Shown: positions 1 through 13,100 of the stretch, in pieces
Numbering within the stretch: the first letter of the stretch is position 1
How the letters are laid out: every line of letters begins with the position of its first letter
NCBI GenBank assembly: GCA_022376515.1
Contig: WTXI01000012.1
Coordinates: forward strand, 806,001 to 870,000
Source of the DNA: Lactifluus volemus
Lineage: Eukaryota > Basidiomycota > Agaricomycetes > Russulales > Russulaceae
Direction of reading: 5' to 3'
Length of the DNA stretch: 64,000 bases
Translations under genes and position numbers: made by a program
The notes under the pieces: generated by a model
Databases searched by the model: none
What the model was told of the DNA's origin: nothing
Seen by the model: the letters and a program-made list of their open reading frames with translations, nothing else

Positions 1-2812
1 CGAGCGATCATCTTCACGGTCTGATTCCGGGACTGGGTCTGAACTGACAATGCTCGTGCGCAGATGTCGAGTGGTGGTGAACGCGGTGATATTCCTCGAA
101 TGCTGATGGAGGAGGTGGAGGACGCGTGGCCGTGACGCCACCTGCTGGAGTAGGGGAAACTGGGACGCTGCCTGCGCGCTGGCGTGTGCTCGTGCCGGCT
201 GCAGGGTGCCGTGGAGGCATGGGCATTCCACCGCGCGCGCGTTCTTGAGGGCTTGGTGCGGACGAACTTGGAGCGGCCGCCGAGACGGGTGAACCAGGAG
301 AAGGCGATGAAGAAGTGGTGGCCGTCTCTGCATTACCCGTGCTGCGCGCGTCGTGTGACTCACGTGTCTAAGTGCTCTTGCTCTGCGGTGTAGCAGTTGT
401 CCGAGAGAAGGCAAACGGAGGCGAACCCGTGGACGACATGCTTCCGCCGTGTGCCGGGTGACGAAACGCGAATGGGTAACGGCTGGGTATGGGGTGTCCG
501 AGGCTCGAGAGTGAGTTTGACGCACGACCAGAGAACGAGGATGGATCTTCGCTTGTGCGGCGTCGGGTCTCCTCTTCCTCTTCATCCTCCTCTTCTACCT
601 CTTCCTCCACCTCGTCTTCAACGTGCACCACAATGTCACCCTCTTCATCTTTCTCCTCGCCATCATGTTCTCCTCCTTCGCCCTCTATCAACCCAGGCGA
701 TGGCGGGAACGGAATCTGTTCCTTCTCGCTGCTATCCCTCGAACCAAACCCAGTGAAAGGATAAGGCAGGCTCTTGATAGGCGCTTTGCCTCCCTCTGTC
801 ATCTTCGTTTCCTGCAGATGAGCCTCCGGTGGCGATGCCGTGACGAGTGCGGGGCCATCAACCTGGCTGCTCCTGCGCGACTGAGGGCTTTCAAACAGTT
901 CCCGCGAGAGCATGCCCCTGCGCGCCGGCTGCGGCTGCGCTGTAACGCCAAGACCAACTGCAGCAAAGACCTTCTCGATACCCTCGAAACCGCCCTCGGA
1001 GTGCTGACCAGCGGTCGTCGTCTGTGTCGTGCGCGGCGCGCGAAGCGTGAGACAAAATTCGTACGCTTCCAGCACGCGCAGGAGTGTACATTCTTTCCAG
1101 ATCCATGGAAACATCTCGGCACCACCACCAGCGCCCATGCCACCAATCTCAGACTTTTCGCTGTAAATTGAGGCCGTACGACCAATTTCCGCCTCCTCCC
1201 AGCGTGTGCGGGGCCCACAGAGCCCCGCGCAGCCATACCCGCTGAACGTCCAGAGACCGACCCTGCGCGAACCTTTAACCCTCGAGTTGAGAGAGGTAGA
1301 GAGAGAAGAAACGTACCAACTAAGCAGGAGGACGAGGGTCCTCCAGGCCGCCCAGGCAGCATTGGCAATCAACACACCTTTGGCGTAGCCAGAAAGTGTG
1401 GCCGTGCCAGTATTGAAAAACGTTCCGTCGCGCTGCGTGATACTCGGATCAACGTCTGGGAGCGATAACCCACCAGGGAAACGCAGGACTGAAGAACATG
1501 AGGAGGAGCGCGAGGGCCAAGCCTGCACGCGGGAGGAGTGTCGCGATTGTCGGGAAGTTCTGGGAATAAAAATAGCACGTCTCTGCGATCGCGTCGCGCA
1601 GCGATCCCTCAGCGGATCGGAGGATAGCGTTCGAGTTGACGTGAGGGAAGGCCGAGCTGCGGACGTGTTGGAAGCAAAAGTGGGTGTAGGACGTCATGGA
1701 GGTCAAATTGAAAGCCGGGGAAGATAAAATAAATGGGCAGGATGACAGGACGACCTGAAACAATTATCTGTCTAGAGAGGAAGAATGCAAGAGGGGCAGA
1801 TAGGGAACTCACGAAAGCGCCAGCGACGGTAAAAGGAGTAGATGAGCTCGTAGCCAAGCAATACGCCGAATATCCAGATGGTCCAGCATGCAATGTAGGC
1901 GACAGCGCCAATGACCCAGTTGCGACCAGAACCGGGTACTCCGGGGGCGTCAGGATTCGGAAACTTTGCTACTCTAGCGACCTCAATTAACGGCAAAACA
2001 AAGAAAATAAATAAATTTCGGACTCACTCGATCAAGATAAAGATGGCATTAAAATCGAGAAAAGTTTGAATCGGGACGTGGGCAAAGACGACGAGAGGAA
2101 AGAGGTAAAAGTGGAGGCGAGATTTCCAGGACGGATCGCGCAAGAGTTCGAGGTGCAATCCGGGTGCGCGAAACTTGGGTGGATCCGCAATGGCGGCGCG
2201 AAGGCGGGCATCCGGTGTCTGTCGAAAAGAAGAAAAGGAAACAAGCGTGGGCGAGGGTGCTCCTGCTCTGCAGTACAACCGACGGGACACGAAAACGGAA
2301 GGGCGGGAGCGATGTAAGAGACACTGCTTACCCGCGTCGTCGTCACACCGTGCTGACGCGAACCATTCGCACCACCACCACCACTGACACGACCACCGGA
2401 ACCACCAAGTCCAGAAGGAGCACCGGTACCGGTACCGGCCACGCTAGAATCTTGCATGCTGACGATGCGAACCGACCGCGGCGTCGGTTTTCGACCTCCC
2501 ACGAAAGCCAAAGTTAGGGTCTGAGCCGAGCTGCTGCCGCCTGGCGCAAGATCGAAAGCGGGGTCGCCGGTGCTGGCGCCACCCCCGCTGAAGACGTGGG
2601 TGGTGCTCAGGGAGTGGAGCGTAGAGCCCGGAGCGGGAGGTGGAGGTGGAGGTCGTTTGGGGAGCCAGGATGGGTAACCTTCTATGGAGCCGTTCTCGCG
2701 ATTGTCGTTATTGTCGTTGTGGCCGCCCTGTAGAGAGGCAGAGGCAGAGGCAGTCGGCGTCGATGAGACCACGCTTGAGCGACGGTGCTGACGGGCCGGT
2801 TCTTGTTCATTA
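1..2812 (-). pseudogene. Partial recent duplicate of the membrane-protein gene at 14.2-18.2 kb
   Basis: This stretch is nearly identical to 15305-18115 and has the same orientation, so it is a recent copy of the intact gene there. It runs off the left window edge, so its 3' end is not seen. Homology stops at about 2812, inside the parent's first exon, so the start codon and about the first 44 codons are replaced by unrelated sequence. Two frame breaks set it apart from the parent: one extra base near 1731 (a four-A run where the parent has three) and a two-base loss at 1484/1485. An in-frame loss of three bases lies near 1670. Splice sites are otherwise conserved, for example the acceptor near 1980. 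It is most likely a non-functional partial duplicate; expression from a new promoter upstream of 2812 cannot be excluded. Confidence 0.8.
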
Positions 2813-3120
2813 ATTTGCATTACTATACGGTACTGTACTCTCTAGCCACATGTCATACAACAAAACACGCACCACTCACCGCTCTCCTGCTCCTACACCT
2901 GGCTCACGGTCTCATACCCACCCCGAGCCAGTGCGCTCAGCCTGCCAATCCCAAGGCCGAGCAACAGTTTCTGCAGCAGCCCGTGTCCCTTCCTACCGGA
3001 AATCCCACCCTCCTCGGCCTCATCGTGATCGAGTGAGCGCCTCCTCCGCTCCTCTCTGAGCGCGAGGAGACCTTATTTTTATCTATTATATTACTAGGAT
3101 CGATCTCTTGTAAGGCAGCA
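2813..3120. other. Unique spacer between two pseudogene copies
   Basis: About 300 bases that match neither flanking copy. They begin at the break in the recent copy and end where homology of the older copy begins. I see short TA-rich sequence near 2815-2850 and an AT-rich stretch at 3070-3100 but no gene. Confidence 0.5.
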
Positions 3121-6075
3121 CGTGGGCACGCCAAAACATATGAACCTCAGTCAGCGCGCCCTCGCTCACGGACGCCTCCGACGATTCCCCACCAGACAAC
3201 CGAACTGCGCCGGGAGAACCGGGCGTGCGCCCTAGTTACAAGTTCGATGCTAGATCCCAATGCGCCGCCAATACTGTGTATGAGGCTCTGTGCACACGTG
3301 CGTGAGCGACACGCTGGCCACCGAGACGTGTGAATTGTATCGAGAACTGCCGCTGCCCGTACCTCCGGATCCAGAGCTCGTGTTCCGCGAGCGAGAGCGA
3401 GATCTGAATGCGCCACTGATCCTGGCGAGCGAAGCCGCGCTGCCATTCCGCGATCCAAGAAGGGAGGCTCTCGGACTTCATTGCGACGAAGATGGGGACA
3501 GGGGACCAACTGAATCTTCACGCTTGCGTGCCTCAAGCGAACGTTGACCTGATTTCGGCGGGCGATCTTCTTTGTGATCTGATTCTGGGAGTGGTTCTTG
3601 AGCTGACGGTGCTCGTGCGCAGGTGTCGATGGTGGTGATGGTGGTGATGTTCCTCGAATGCTTGTTGCCGTGATGGAGGTGGAGGACGCGTAGTCGTGAG
3701 GCCACCTGCTGGAGCCTGGGAAACTGGGACGCTGTCCAAGCGGTGGCGTGTGGTCACGGTCATGCCGCTGCGAGGTGGCTTGGAGGCATGGGTATTCCAC
3801 CGCGCCCATGTCCTTGCGGGCATGGCGTGGACAAACTCGGAGGGGCTCACAAGACTGGTGAGCCACCTGAAGACAATGAAGTGGTGGCGTCTCTGCATTA
3901 CCCGTGCCGCGTGTCTCGTGTGACTCACGTGTCCAAGTGCTCTTGCTCCTTGGTGTAGCGGCTGTCAACGAGAAGGCAAACGGAGGGAACCCTTCCTCCG
4001 CGTGCCGGGTGACGAAACGTGAATGGGTAACGGCTGGGTATGGGCTGCCCGAGGGTCGAGAGTGAGTTTGACGCACGGCTGGAGAACGATGACGGACCTG
4101 CTCTTCCTCCACCTCATCCTCAACGCGCACCACAATGTCATCCCCTTCATCTTCCTCCTCGCTACCATGCTCTCCTCCTTCGCCCTCTTCCAGCGACGGT
4201 GGGAACGGAATCTGTTCCTTCTCACGGCTATCTCTCGAACCGCACTCAGCGAAAGGGTTCTTGATCGGCGCTTTGTCGCCCTCTGTTCACGCAGACGAAC
4301 CTCTGGTAGCGACGCCGTGAGTCTGTGGCCGTTGACCTGGCTGCTGATGCAGGACTGACGTCCTTCAGACTCGGATTTTCAAATAGTTCCCGCGGGAGTA
4401 TGCCCCTGCACACCGGCTACAGCGGCGCCGCAACCCCAAGACCAACCGCGACAAACACCGTAACCTCGATATTCCTCGGAGTGCCGGCCAGCGGTTGTCG
4501 TCTGCGTCGTCCGTGGCGCGCGAAGCGTGAGATAAAAATTGTACGCTTCTAGCACGCGCAGCAGGGTGCATTAGCTCACGGAAGCGTCTCGGCGCCGCCA
4601 CCCCCACCCATGCTGCCGACTTCAGACCTTCCGCTGTAAATCGAGGCCATCGAGGCCGTACGACCTATTTCCGCCTCCTCCCAGCGTGTGCGGAGTCCTG
4701 CGCGAACCTTCAATCCACAAGGATGTTGAGTTGAGAGAGAGAAGAGGAAACGTACCAGCTAAGTAGAATGACGAGGATCCGCCCAGGTGGCATTGGCAAT
4801 CAACACAACTTTGGGTAGCCAGAAAGTGCACCCGTGTCAGTGTTGAAAAAAGTTCCGTCACGTCATGCGATGCTCGGATCAACGTCAATAACCTACCTCG
4901 GGGCTGAAGAACGAGAGGAGGAGCGCAGGGCCAAGGCCAAGCCTGCGCACGGGAGGAGGGCCACGATCGTCGACAAGTTCTGGGAATAAAAGTAGCACGT
5001 CTCTGTGAGCGCGTCCCACAGCAAGCCCTCGGCAAATGGGAGGACGGCCCAGATCGGAGGGTGGCATTGGAGTTGACGAGTGGGAAGGGCGGATTCCGGA
5101 TGTGATGGAAGAAGCGAAAGCAGGTGAAGGACGTCATGGAAACCAAGTTGAGAGCTGGGGAAGATAAATTGATGGGAAAGATGACAGGACGACCTGAGAT
5201 GATTACTTGCCTGAGGGGAGGTGTGCAAGATGACGAAACGGGGACTCACAAAAGCGCCATCGAGGGTAGATGAGTTCGTAGCGAAGCAAGACGCCGAATA
5301 TCCAGATCGTCCAGCATGCAATATAGGTAACGGCGCCCAAGACCCAGTTACGACCAGAACCTACTTCGGGGGCGTCGGGTTTCGGGAACTTGGATACTCT
5401 AGCGACCTCAATTATAATACTGCTAAAACAACACATAGATAAATCGAACTCACTCGATCACGATAACGATTGCGTTGAAGTCGAGAAATGTTTGAATCTG
5501 GAGGTGGGTAAAGATGAGGTGAAAGTGGAGGTGAGATTTCCAGGACGGATCGCGCAAGAGTTCGTGTGCGATCCGGGTCCGCGAAGGCGGGCATCCGGTG
5601 TCTGTCAAAAAGAATAAGAATAAACAAGCATGGGCAAGGGCGTCCCTGCTCTGCAGTACGACCGCCGGGACACAAAACGGGAGGGTGGCGGTTGCTTACC
5701 CGCATCGTCGTGACACGTGTTGACGTGTACCACTCGCACCACCCACTCCAACACTACTCCCACGACCACCCGAACTACCAAGGCCGGTAGCACCGGTACC
5801 AGTACCGGCCACCTAGAATCTTACATGCTGATGATGCGGATGGACCGTGGCACCGGCTTTCGACCTGGCGTCTGCGCCCAGTGCAGCGTGCTGCACCGCC
5901 AGCTCAAGAGAAGGAGGATCACCACCTGGCGCTGCTGAGGGTGTGTGTGGTGTATAGAGAACGGCGGGAGGAGGTTATCTGGGGAGCAAGGAGGGGTAAC
6001 CTTCGCTCGACTCATTCTCGCGATTGCCTGACAAGAAGAAGCCCGCTGAGGTCGGTGAGGGCGGGCCGGTTCTCG
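3121..6075 (-). pseudogene. Old diverged copy of the same membrane-protein gene
   Basis: The minus strand follows the gene at 14.2-18.2 kb from about 14850 to 18110 with many substitutions and indels. Recognisable blocks are the alanine-rich membrane segment (4740-4800), the cysteine-tyrosine rich segment ending in an arginine-glycine-leucine stretch (4920-5020), the tryptophan-rich second membrane segment (5240-5400) and the first membrane segment (5450-5580). The reading frame is broken repeatedly. The segment between the fifth membrane helix and the tail has lost about 45 bases, including the 3' half of a candidate intron. The last 670 bases of the parent gene are absent. It is a clear pseudogene, older than the copy at 1-2812. 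Confidence 0.8.
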
Positions 6076-6309
6076 CTCTTGCGGGGCTCGTCTTCCCGCC
6101 ACTTGAAACGCTTGAAAGGCAGTTTGGCCTTCAAATTTGTTTATTTGTCTCTTCCTTTCCTTTGTTCTTTTTTTCCCCGAGTCATTCTCCTCAACGTCGC
6201 TTCCATGGCAAAAGTTACTGGTCTAATCATGACTTATTTGCCTGCAATATAACTGTCCAAAACCACTTCCGGTTTCTTCGGTAAAAACCCTTCCTCGTCG
6301 ACTCTCAAC

Positions 6310-6905
6310 GTGCTCTCCTCCGCACCTATTTTTGCTTACTCTACCATATCCGTAACTCCCCTTTCCTCCATGTCAACTCAAGCACCATCCTCCCATCCGC
6401 TGAAGGCACACGCAATACATTTATGCCCAGAACCTCTTGACGATCTCACTCTGCGCGCACACTTGGTCATTGTGCTCCTCCTCTCATTCTTCAGCAGTAT
6501 TTCCCTGGTGAGTTATTGTTTCCTGATGTTGATCCGAGTATTGCGCGACAGAAGGGAGCGTCCGCACGTATCACAAAGGATAAGAAAAACAAATAGGAGC
6601 TCAGTTGATCAAGAAAGAAGCCGAGAAAGGCTTGCACTTTCACATGGGCAAACACGAGGTGAGGAAAATGTAATCGTCAATGGAGGTCTTACAGGACGAG
6701 TTGCGAAACTTAGGCAGGTCTGCGATGGTGGCGCGCGTTCAAGCAATCCAGTCTACTGGAACTAGTTATCATTCTCGTTCCCGGCTCTGATACAAACCAC
6801 TTTCATCACCAACACAATCACCTGAACCAGCACCAGTACTAGTACAGCCATACTAGAACCTTGCGATTCTCATGAGGTAGACAAAGTCTTGCATAGATTT
6901 GCGTT
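6310..6905. pseudogene. Scrambled remnant of the membrane-protein gene, half of it inverted
   Basis: Two blocks resemble the same gene in opposite orientations. At 6310-6555 the plus strand resembles the coding strand from the third membrane segment through the proline-aspartate-valine-aspartate-proline region. At 6580-6905 the minus strand resembles exon 2 and the end of exon 1, including the CGNACCAGTACTAGTAC-like threonine-glycine codons near 6830. Similarity is only moderate and frames are broken, so this is the oldest copy. The head-to-head arrangement means it suffered an inversion after duplication. Confidence 0.55.
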
Positions 6906-7189
6906 CCCTAATGACAGTGAATTGCGAATGGTGCGATAGCTGTCTGCTTATTGTACTGGGCAGCGACATCGGCAGTTATGTGTGGTTGGGTAGGGCTTAA
7001 GGCAAATATCCTGCTACATAATATCTGTACTCCTTATCGTTACGAGTAGCGCTACGATACCTGGCCAGAGCTGAGAATGAATCACTTTCCAAAAATTGTC
7101 GGGCTGTGCACCTCAACCCTAGTATAACTGCCACCCTTCTTGAGGCCTGATTCCCCGTCGCCCAACTACTTTCCTACTATTCTCCTCAG

Positions 7190-10100
7190 ATGTCAAGCTC
7201 TATACCAACGCCATCTCGTGGCTCTATGTCCTCCACAACACCTTCCTCTTCTAACTTTCACTTGATCTCCAACGCCTTGTCCGACTATGAAAAGCAGACC
7301 GACATAGATCTCACAAAAAACCCATTCGCCGACCAGTTTCATAGTTGTGACTCTGCTGAGGCTATTTCTGAGCTACTTCAAGACAGAGTAGAGGCGTTCA
7401 AAGCTTATCGGAACGAACATCGCAAATTGATCAAGTGCCTCAACCCCGTATTCCAGTTCCTCCATGCATTCAAGCTCTCTACCACCTTTGGCGATGCCGT
7501 GAGCAAACATGCACCGAGTGGATCCCATTTTTATTATAACTTTACGCTTCAACATTCAGGTACCATTTCCACCTGCGAAAGCAGTCTTTGTCGGCATCGA
7601 TGTCCTCCTCCAAGTATACATCTCCTTCACCTGTCTTGAAATCCTCCTCATATCTGAATCAATCAGGCAGCCTCCAGTGTCAGTGCAAGCTATGATGCGC
7701 TTGTTCAAATCTTTGACCGTGTCGGCAATTTCCTGAAACGCCTCCAAATTTATGCCAAGATCCCGTTTACACCACCGATGATCGATATCATCGTTCAGAT
7801 CATGCTCGAAATACTTTCGGTGCTCGCCCTGACAACAACGGAGATAAAGCAGGGTCGCTTCAGTAAGTAGATTCTCCCTCCAATTTTCGTCATTTTCTAG
7901 ACATTCTGCAGAGAAATTCGTAAAGAAAATATTTCGAGAGGGCAAGATCGAAACTGTGTTACAGAAACTGGCTCAACTCATCGAAGAGGAAACCCGCATG
8001 GCTGCAGCCCTGACGCTGCAAGGTGTCCTAGAAAGCAATACGAAGGCGGAAATCAACGGTACGCGGCACTTGTATGACCGCTTGCTTGACGTCCTGAACT
8101 GTAGTCCTATTAGACAAGAGGACATCAACAAAAGACATCCTGTCTTGGCTTTCCCCTCCAGATCCATCAAAAAATCACATCATTGCGCGCGGACATTGTC
8201 ACGACGGGACAACCAAGTGGTTTGTTCAGGGTGTCTTTGAGGAATGGAGATCGACAGGATCACTGTTGTGGGTCCATGGTAAACGTGGGTCGCTGTCCGA
8301 ATTGCATCCCTACACCTGCTAATGGCTGCCTATGACCCAATCACGTAGCGGGCTCAGGGAAGAGTGTCTTGTGGTATGTGTCATACAAATTACGTCATGA
8401 CAGCCTTATCGACATTGTCGACCAGCTCCATGATCGTTGAAGCAACGAAAGCCATTTCCGACGCCGAGTCATCCTTGACAGCATATTACTATTTCGATTT
8501 CCGAGATACCGCAAAGCAGGACATCCGTGGCCTACTCACTTCGCTCCTTACCCAGCTCAGCACCAAATCCGATCGCTGCGGCAGTATTCTTTCTCATCTA
8601 TATTCAAGGCACGACTCTGGATCGCAGCAGCCTGGTAATGACGATCTCAAGCAATGTTTGGTGGAAATGCTCCAACTCCACGACAGTCCCACGATTTACA
8701 TTATCGTGGACGCCTTGGATGAATGTCCAAACACATCAGGAGTCGAGCCACCTCGTGCACAGGTCCTGAAACTTGTAAATGAACTTGCCAGGTTACGCCT
8801 CACAACTCTTCGTCTATGTGTTACGAGTCGTCCCGAAGCCGATATCATACCTACTCTTGAGCCTTTGGCCTCCCACTGCGTGTCTCTTCATGACCAGGAT
8901 GGACAAAAAGAGGCTATTAGCGACTATGTCAAATTTGTTGTCCACTCGGATCAATGGATGAAGAAATGGAGAATTGAGGACAAAGAGCTAGTCATTGATA
9001 CACTTCTGCGAAAAGCTGACGGAATGTGAGTTGTTACTTGACACAACATCACAAGTTGTTTATGCGGCGCAAATAGGTTTCGATGGGTTGCTTGCCAGCT
9101 AGAAGCACTGCGGGATTGCCTCCCAGCAAGTCTTCGTGATGCTCTGCGTGAATTACCCGAGACTTTGGATCACACGTACGAGCGTATTCTGCTAGGGATC
9201 AAACCAAGAAACCGAGAATATGCTCATCGGCTTCTGCAATGCATTACTGTGTCAATTCGTCCTCTTCATGTCGAGGAGCTTGCAGAAGTCCTTGCGATTC
9301 GCTTTGATGCCGGAAAGCCCCCGGAGTATCATTCCGATTGGCGCCTGGAGGATGCTCAAAAAGCAGTTATACTCGCATGCTCAAGTCTAATCTCGGTTGT
9401 CAGCGTTGATGGGTCACGAATCGTCGAATTTTCCCATTTCTCCGTCAAGGAGTTCTTAACATCCAATCGCCTTTCCCAAGACCTCTCCCCCTATCGTATT
9501 CTTCCCCAGCCTGCACATACGATTCTCGCACAGGCCTGCCTCTGTGCGCTACTCCGACTAGATGACAAGGTCGACAAGAGCAGCATGACGAATTTCCCAC
9601 TTTCCATCTATGCCGCACAGCACTGGGTCGAGCATGCACGGTTCGAGAATGTGTCGTCAAGCATTCAAGAACTTATGGAGCACCTATTTGACCCAGAAAT
9701 GCCACACTTCGCAAGATGGGTGTGGATATACGACATCGATCAGCCTTGGGATTGGGTAGAACACATGTCGAGCGAACAGCCATCACAGCCCGAAGCACCC
9801 GTGTTGTATTATGCAGCACTGTGTGGTCTCCATGGCGCTGTGGAGCACTTGATCCCCAGCTGTTCGCAGGACATCAATTCCAAGCGAGGCACCTATGGGA
9901 CACCACTGCATGCTGCCCTGGTGAAGGGTCATTTCGAGATCGCATTGGTATTGCTTGAGCACGGTGCTGACGTAAATGCCCTCGACCAATGGGGTACGAG
10001 CCCGTTGGACTACGCGTCATCCAGGGGACGTCGTGACACTGTAGAGTTTTTATTGAACCCGTACGCAAATGACAATTTACAAAATAATTGCGAGGTCCCG

Positions 10101-13100
10101 GCGAACGCACCGTCAGAGAATGGAGAATTGGAGGATGGGCGCTCGGGCGCTCTAGATGTAAACTGCCTTGACGATGATGGCACGACTCCATTGATGTTAA
10201 CTTCTGCAGCCGGCCATCGGGATATCGTGCAGCTACTACTCAAGAATGGGGCTGCTGTCAACTCCCGTGACAATAGAGGCTGGACCTCATTGAAGTTTGC
10301 TTCGCGGCACGGCCATCGGGACATCGTGCAGCTGCTACTCGAGAATGACGCTGCTGTCGACTCTCCTGACAATGAAGGCCGGACCCCATTGATGGAAGCT
10401 TCGCAGAACGGCCATCGGGACATCGTGCAGCTGCTACTCGAGAATGACGCTGCTGTCGACTCTCCTAACAATGAAAGCTGGACCCCATTGAAGTCAGCTT
10501 CGCACAACGGCCATCGGGACATCGTGCAGCTGCTACTCGAGAATGACGCTGCTGTCGACTCTCCTGACAATGAAGGCCGGACCCCATTGATGTCAGCTTC
10601 AGCATTGGGCCATCTGGATATTGTGCAGCTGCTACTCAAGAATGGGGCTGCTGTCAACTCCCGTGACAATAGAGGCTGGACCTCATTGAAGTTTGCTTCG
10701 CGGTTCGACCATCGGGACATCGTGCAGCTGCTACTCGAGAATGACGCTGCTGTCGACTCTCCTGACAATGAAGGCCGGACCCCATTGATGGAAGCTTCGC
10801 AGAACGGCCATCGGGACATCGTGCAGCTGCTACTCGAGAATGACGCTGCTGTCGACTCTCCTGACAATGAAGGCTGGACCCCATTGAAGTCAGCTTCGCA
10901 GAACGGCCATCGGGATATCGTGCAGCTACTACTCGAGAATGACGCTGCTGTCGACTCTCCTGACAATGAAGGCCGGACCCCATTGATGGAAGCCTCAGCA
11001 TTGGGCCGTCTGGATATTGTGCAGCTGCTACTCAAGAATGGGGCTGCTGTCAACTCCCGTGACAATAGAGGCTGGACCTCATTGAAGTCAGCTTCGCGGT
11101 TCGGCCATCGGGACATCGTGCAGCTGCTACTCGAGAATGACGCTGCTGTCGACTCTCCTGACAATGAAGGCCGGACCCCATTGATGGAAGCCTCAGCATT
11201 GGGCCGTCTGGATATTGTGCAGCTGCTACTCAAGAATGGGGCTGCTGTCAACTCCCGTGACAATAGAGGCTGGACCTCATTGAAGTCAGCTTCGCGGTTC
11301 GGCCATCGGGACATCGTGCAGCTGCTACTCGAGAATGACGCTGCTGTCGACTCTCCTGACAATGAAGGCTGGACCCCATTGATGGAAGCTTCAGCATTGG
11401 GCCGTCTGGATATTGTGCAGCTGCTACTCCAGAATGGGGCTGCTGTCGACTTACGTGACAATGACGGCTGGACCCCATTGAAGTCAGCTTCGCACAACGG
11501 CCATCGGGATATCGTGCAGCTACTACTCGAGAATGACGCTGCTGTCGACTCTCCTGACAATGAAGGCTGGACCCCATTGAAGTCAGCTTCGCACAACGGC
11601 CATCGGGATATCGTGCAGCTACTACTCGAGAATGACGCTGCTGTCGACTCTCCTGACAATGAAGGCTGGACCCCATTGATGGAAGCTTCAGCATTGGGCC
11701 GTCTGGATATTGTGCAGCTGCTACTCCAGAATGGGGCTGCTGTCGACTTACGTGACAATGACGGCTGGACCCCATTGAAGTCAGCTTCGCAGAACGGCCA
11801 TCGGGACATCGTGCAGCTGCTACTCGAGAATGACGCTGCTGTCGACTCTCCTGACAATGAAGGCTGGACCCCATTGAAGTCAGCTTCGCAGAACGGCCAT
11901 CGGGATATCGTGCAGCTACTACTCGAGAATGACGCTGCTGTCGACTCTCCTGACAATGAAGGCTGGACCCCATTGATGGAAGCTTCGCAATTCGGCCATC
12001 TAGATATTGTGCAACTGCTGCTCCAGAACGGCGCGGCCGTGGACACCGGCGACAATCAAGGTTTCGTTCCATTACATTTCGCATCAGGAGGTGGACATTT
12101 CGATGTGGTAAAGGCTTTACTAGATCACCATCCAACTGTCGACATCCCCGCCGTCCATGGAATAACTCCCCTGCACGTGGCATCTGCTGCTGGAGAACTC
12201 GGCGTTGCACTCTTCCTGATTGAGCGTGGTGCAGACGTGAATTCGCGAGATGACCTTGGCCGGACTCCATTACACTTCATTGCGGAATTCGGACACATCA
12301 ATATCGCGCAAGTATTACTTGACCCCAGCGCAAATGTATACACACCGTGCGCAAATATGTGGACTCCACTGCAGGTCATGCCAGCTAGTCGTTATTCTGA
12401 CATTTCGCAATTCCTCACCGAGCTTCGCGCTTACGTCGAGGCCTATAAGGAGCACCTGAATACTGTGTTTGTCCCGCCAACGCAACTTGATATTGCGCTT
12501 TCGCAAGTCCAGTACCAACCAATCACAGGATTCAAAGATAGCGATGGTTGCACACCATTGCACGTAGCAGCACGAAATGGGCACCTTGATATTGTCAAAC
12601 TTCTAGTCGATTTAGAGGCAGATGTCAACACACGGAATGGCGATGAGATGACACCACTGGACGTGGCATTTACAAATGCGAAATGGGATGTCGCGAGCTT
12701 CTTGACGGAGCATACGGGAGTGGGAGACACGTATTATTTGGCCAGCAAACTGGCAGGCATGACCATGCTGGATACCGAATCACAAAACCCGGACCCGGAT
12801 GTCATGAATCTATCACCCAGTTCTGGGGAGAACCCAACGTTTCTTGACGCCGAGATGACTTCGTTATTTACCGCATCTAAAGAGGGGAACCTCGACATGG
12901 TACGGTGGTTACTCGGCCGTGGCGCGAATGTCAATGAACAGAACCATGGACATAAAGACACTCCGTTGCATGGTGCATCAGAAGAAGGAAGACTTGAAGT
13001 TGTGAAGTTGTTAATTGAACATGGTGCGGATGTGAACTCCCGGGACAGGCTTGGGTGTACGCCGTTGCACTCGGCACCAGTCAGCAGAAATTTGGATATT

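Noticed and set aside
368..1528. Open frames on both strands of the first pseudogene copy, including 397-764 plus
   Set aside because: Plus frames are shadows of the low-complexity acidic and serine-rich tail. The minus frame is the decayed membrane-protein gene and is already described.
10170..12040. CRISPR-like array
   Set aside because: Regular repeats, but they are contiguous 99-bp ankyrin codons in a eukaryotic gene with no spacers.
10010..12055. 681-codon open frame on the minus strand
   Set aside because: It mirrors the near-identical ankyrin repeats of the plus-strand NLR gene. Repeats without stops in one antisense frame stay open by copying; there is no domain.
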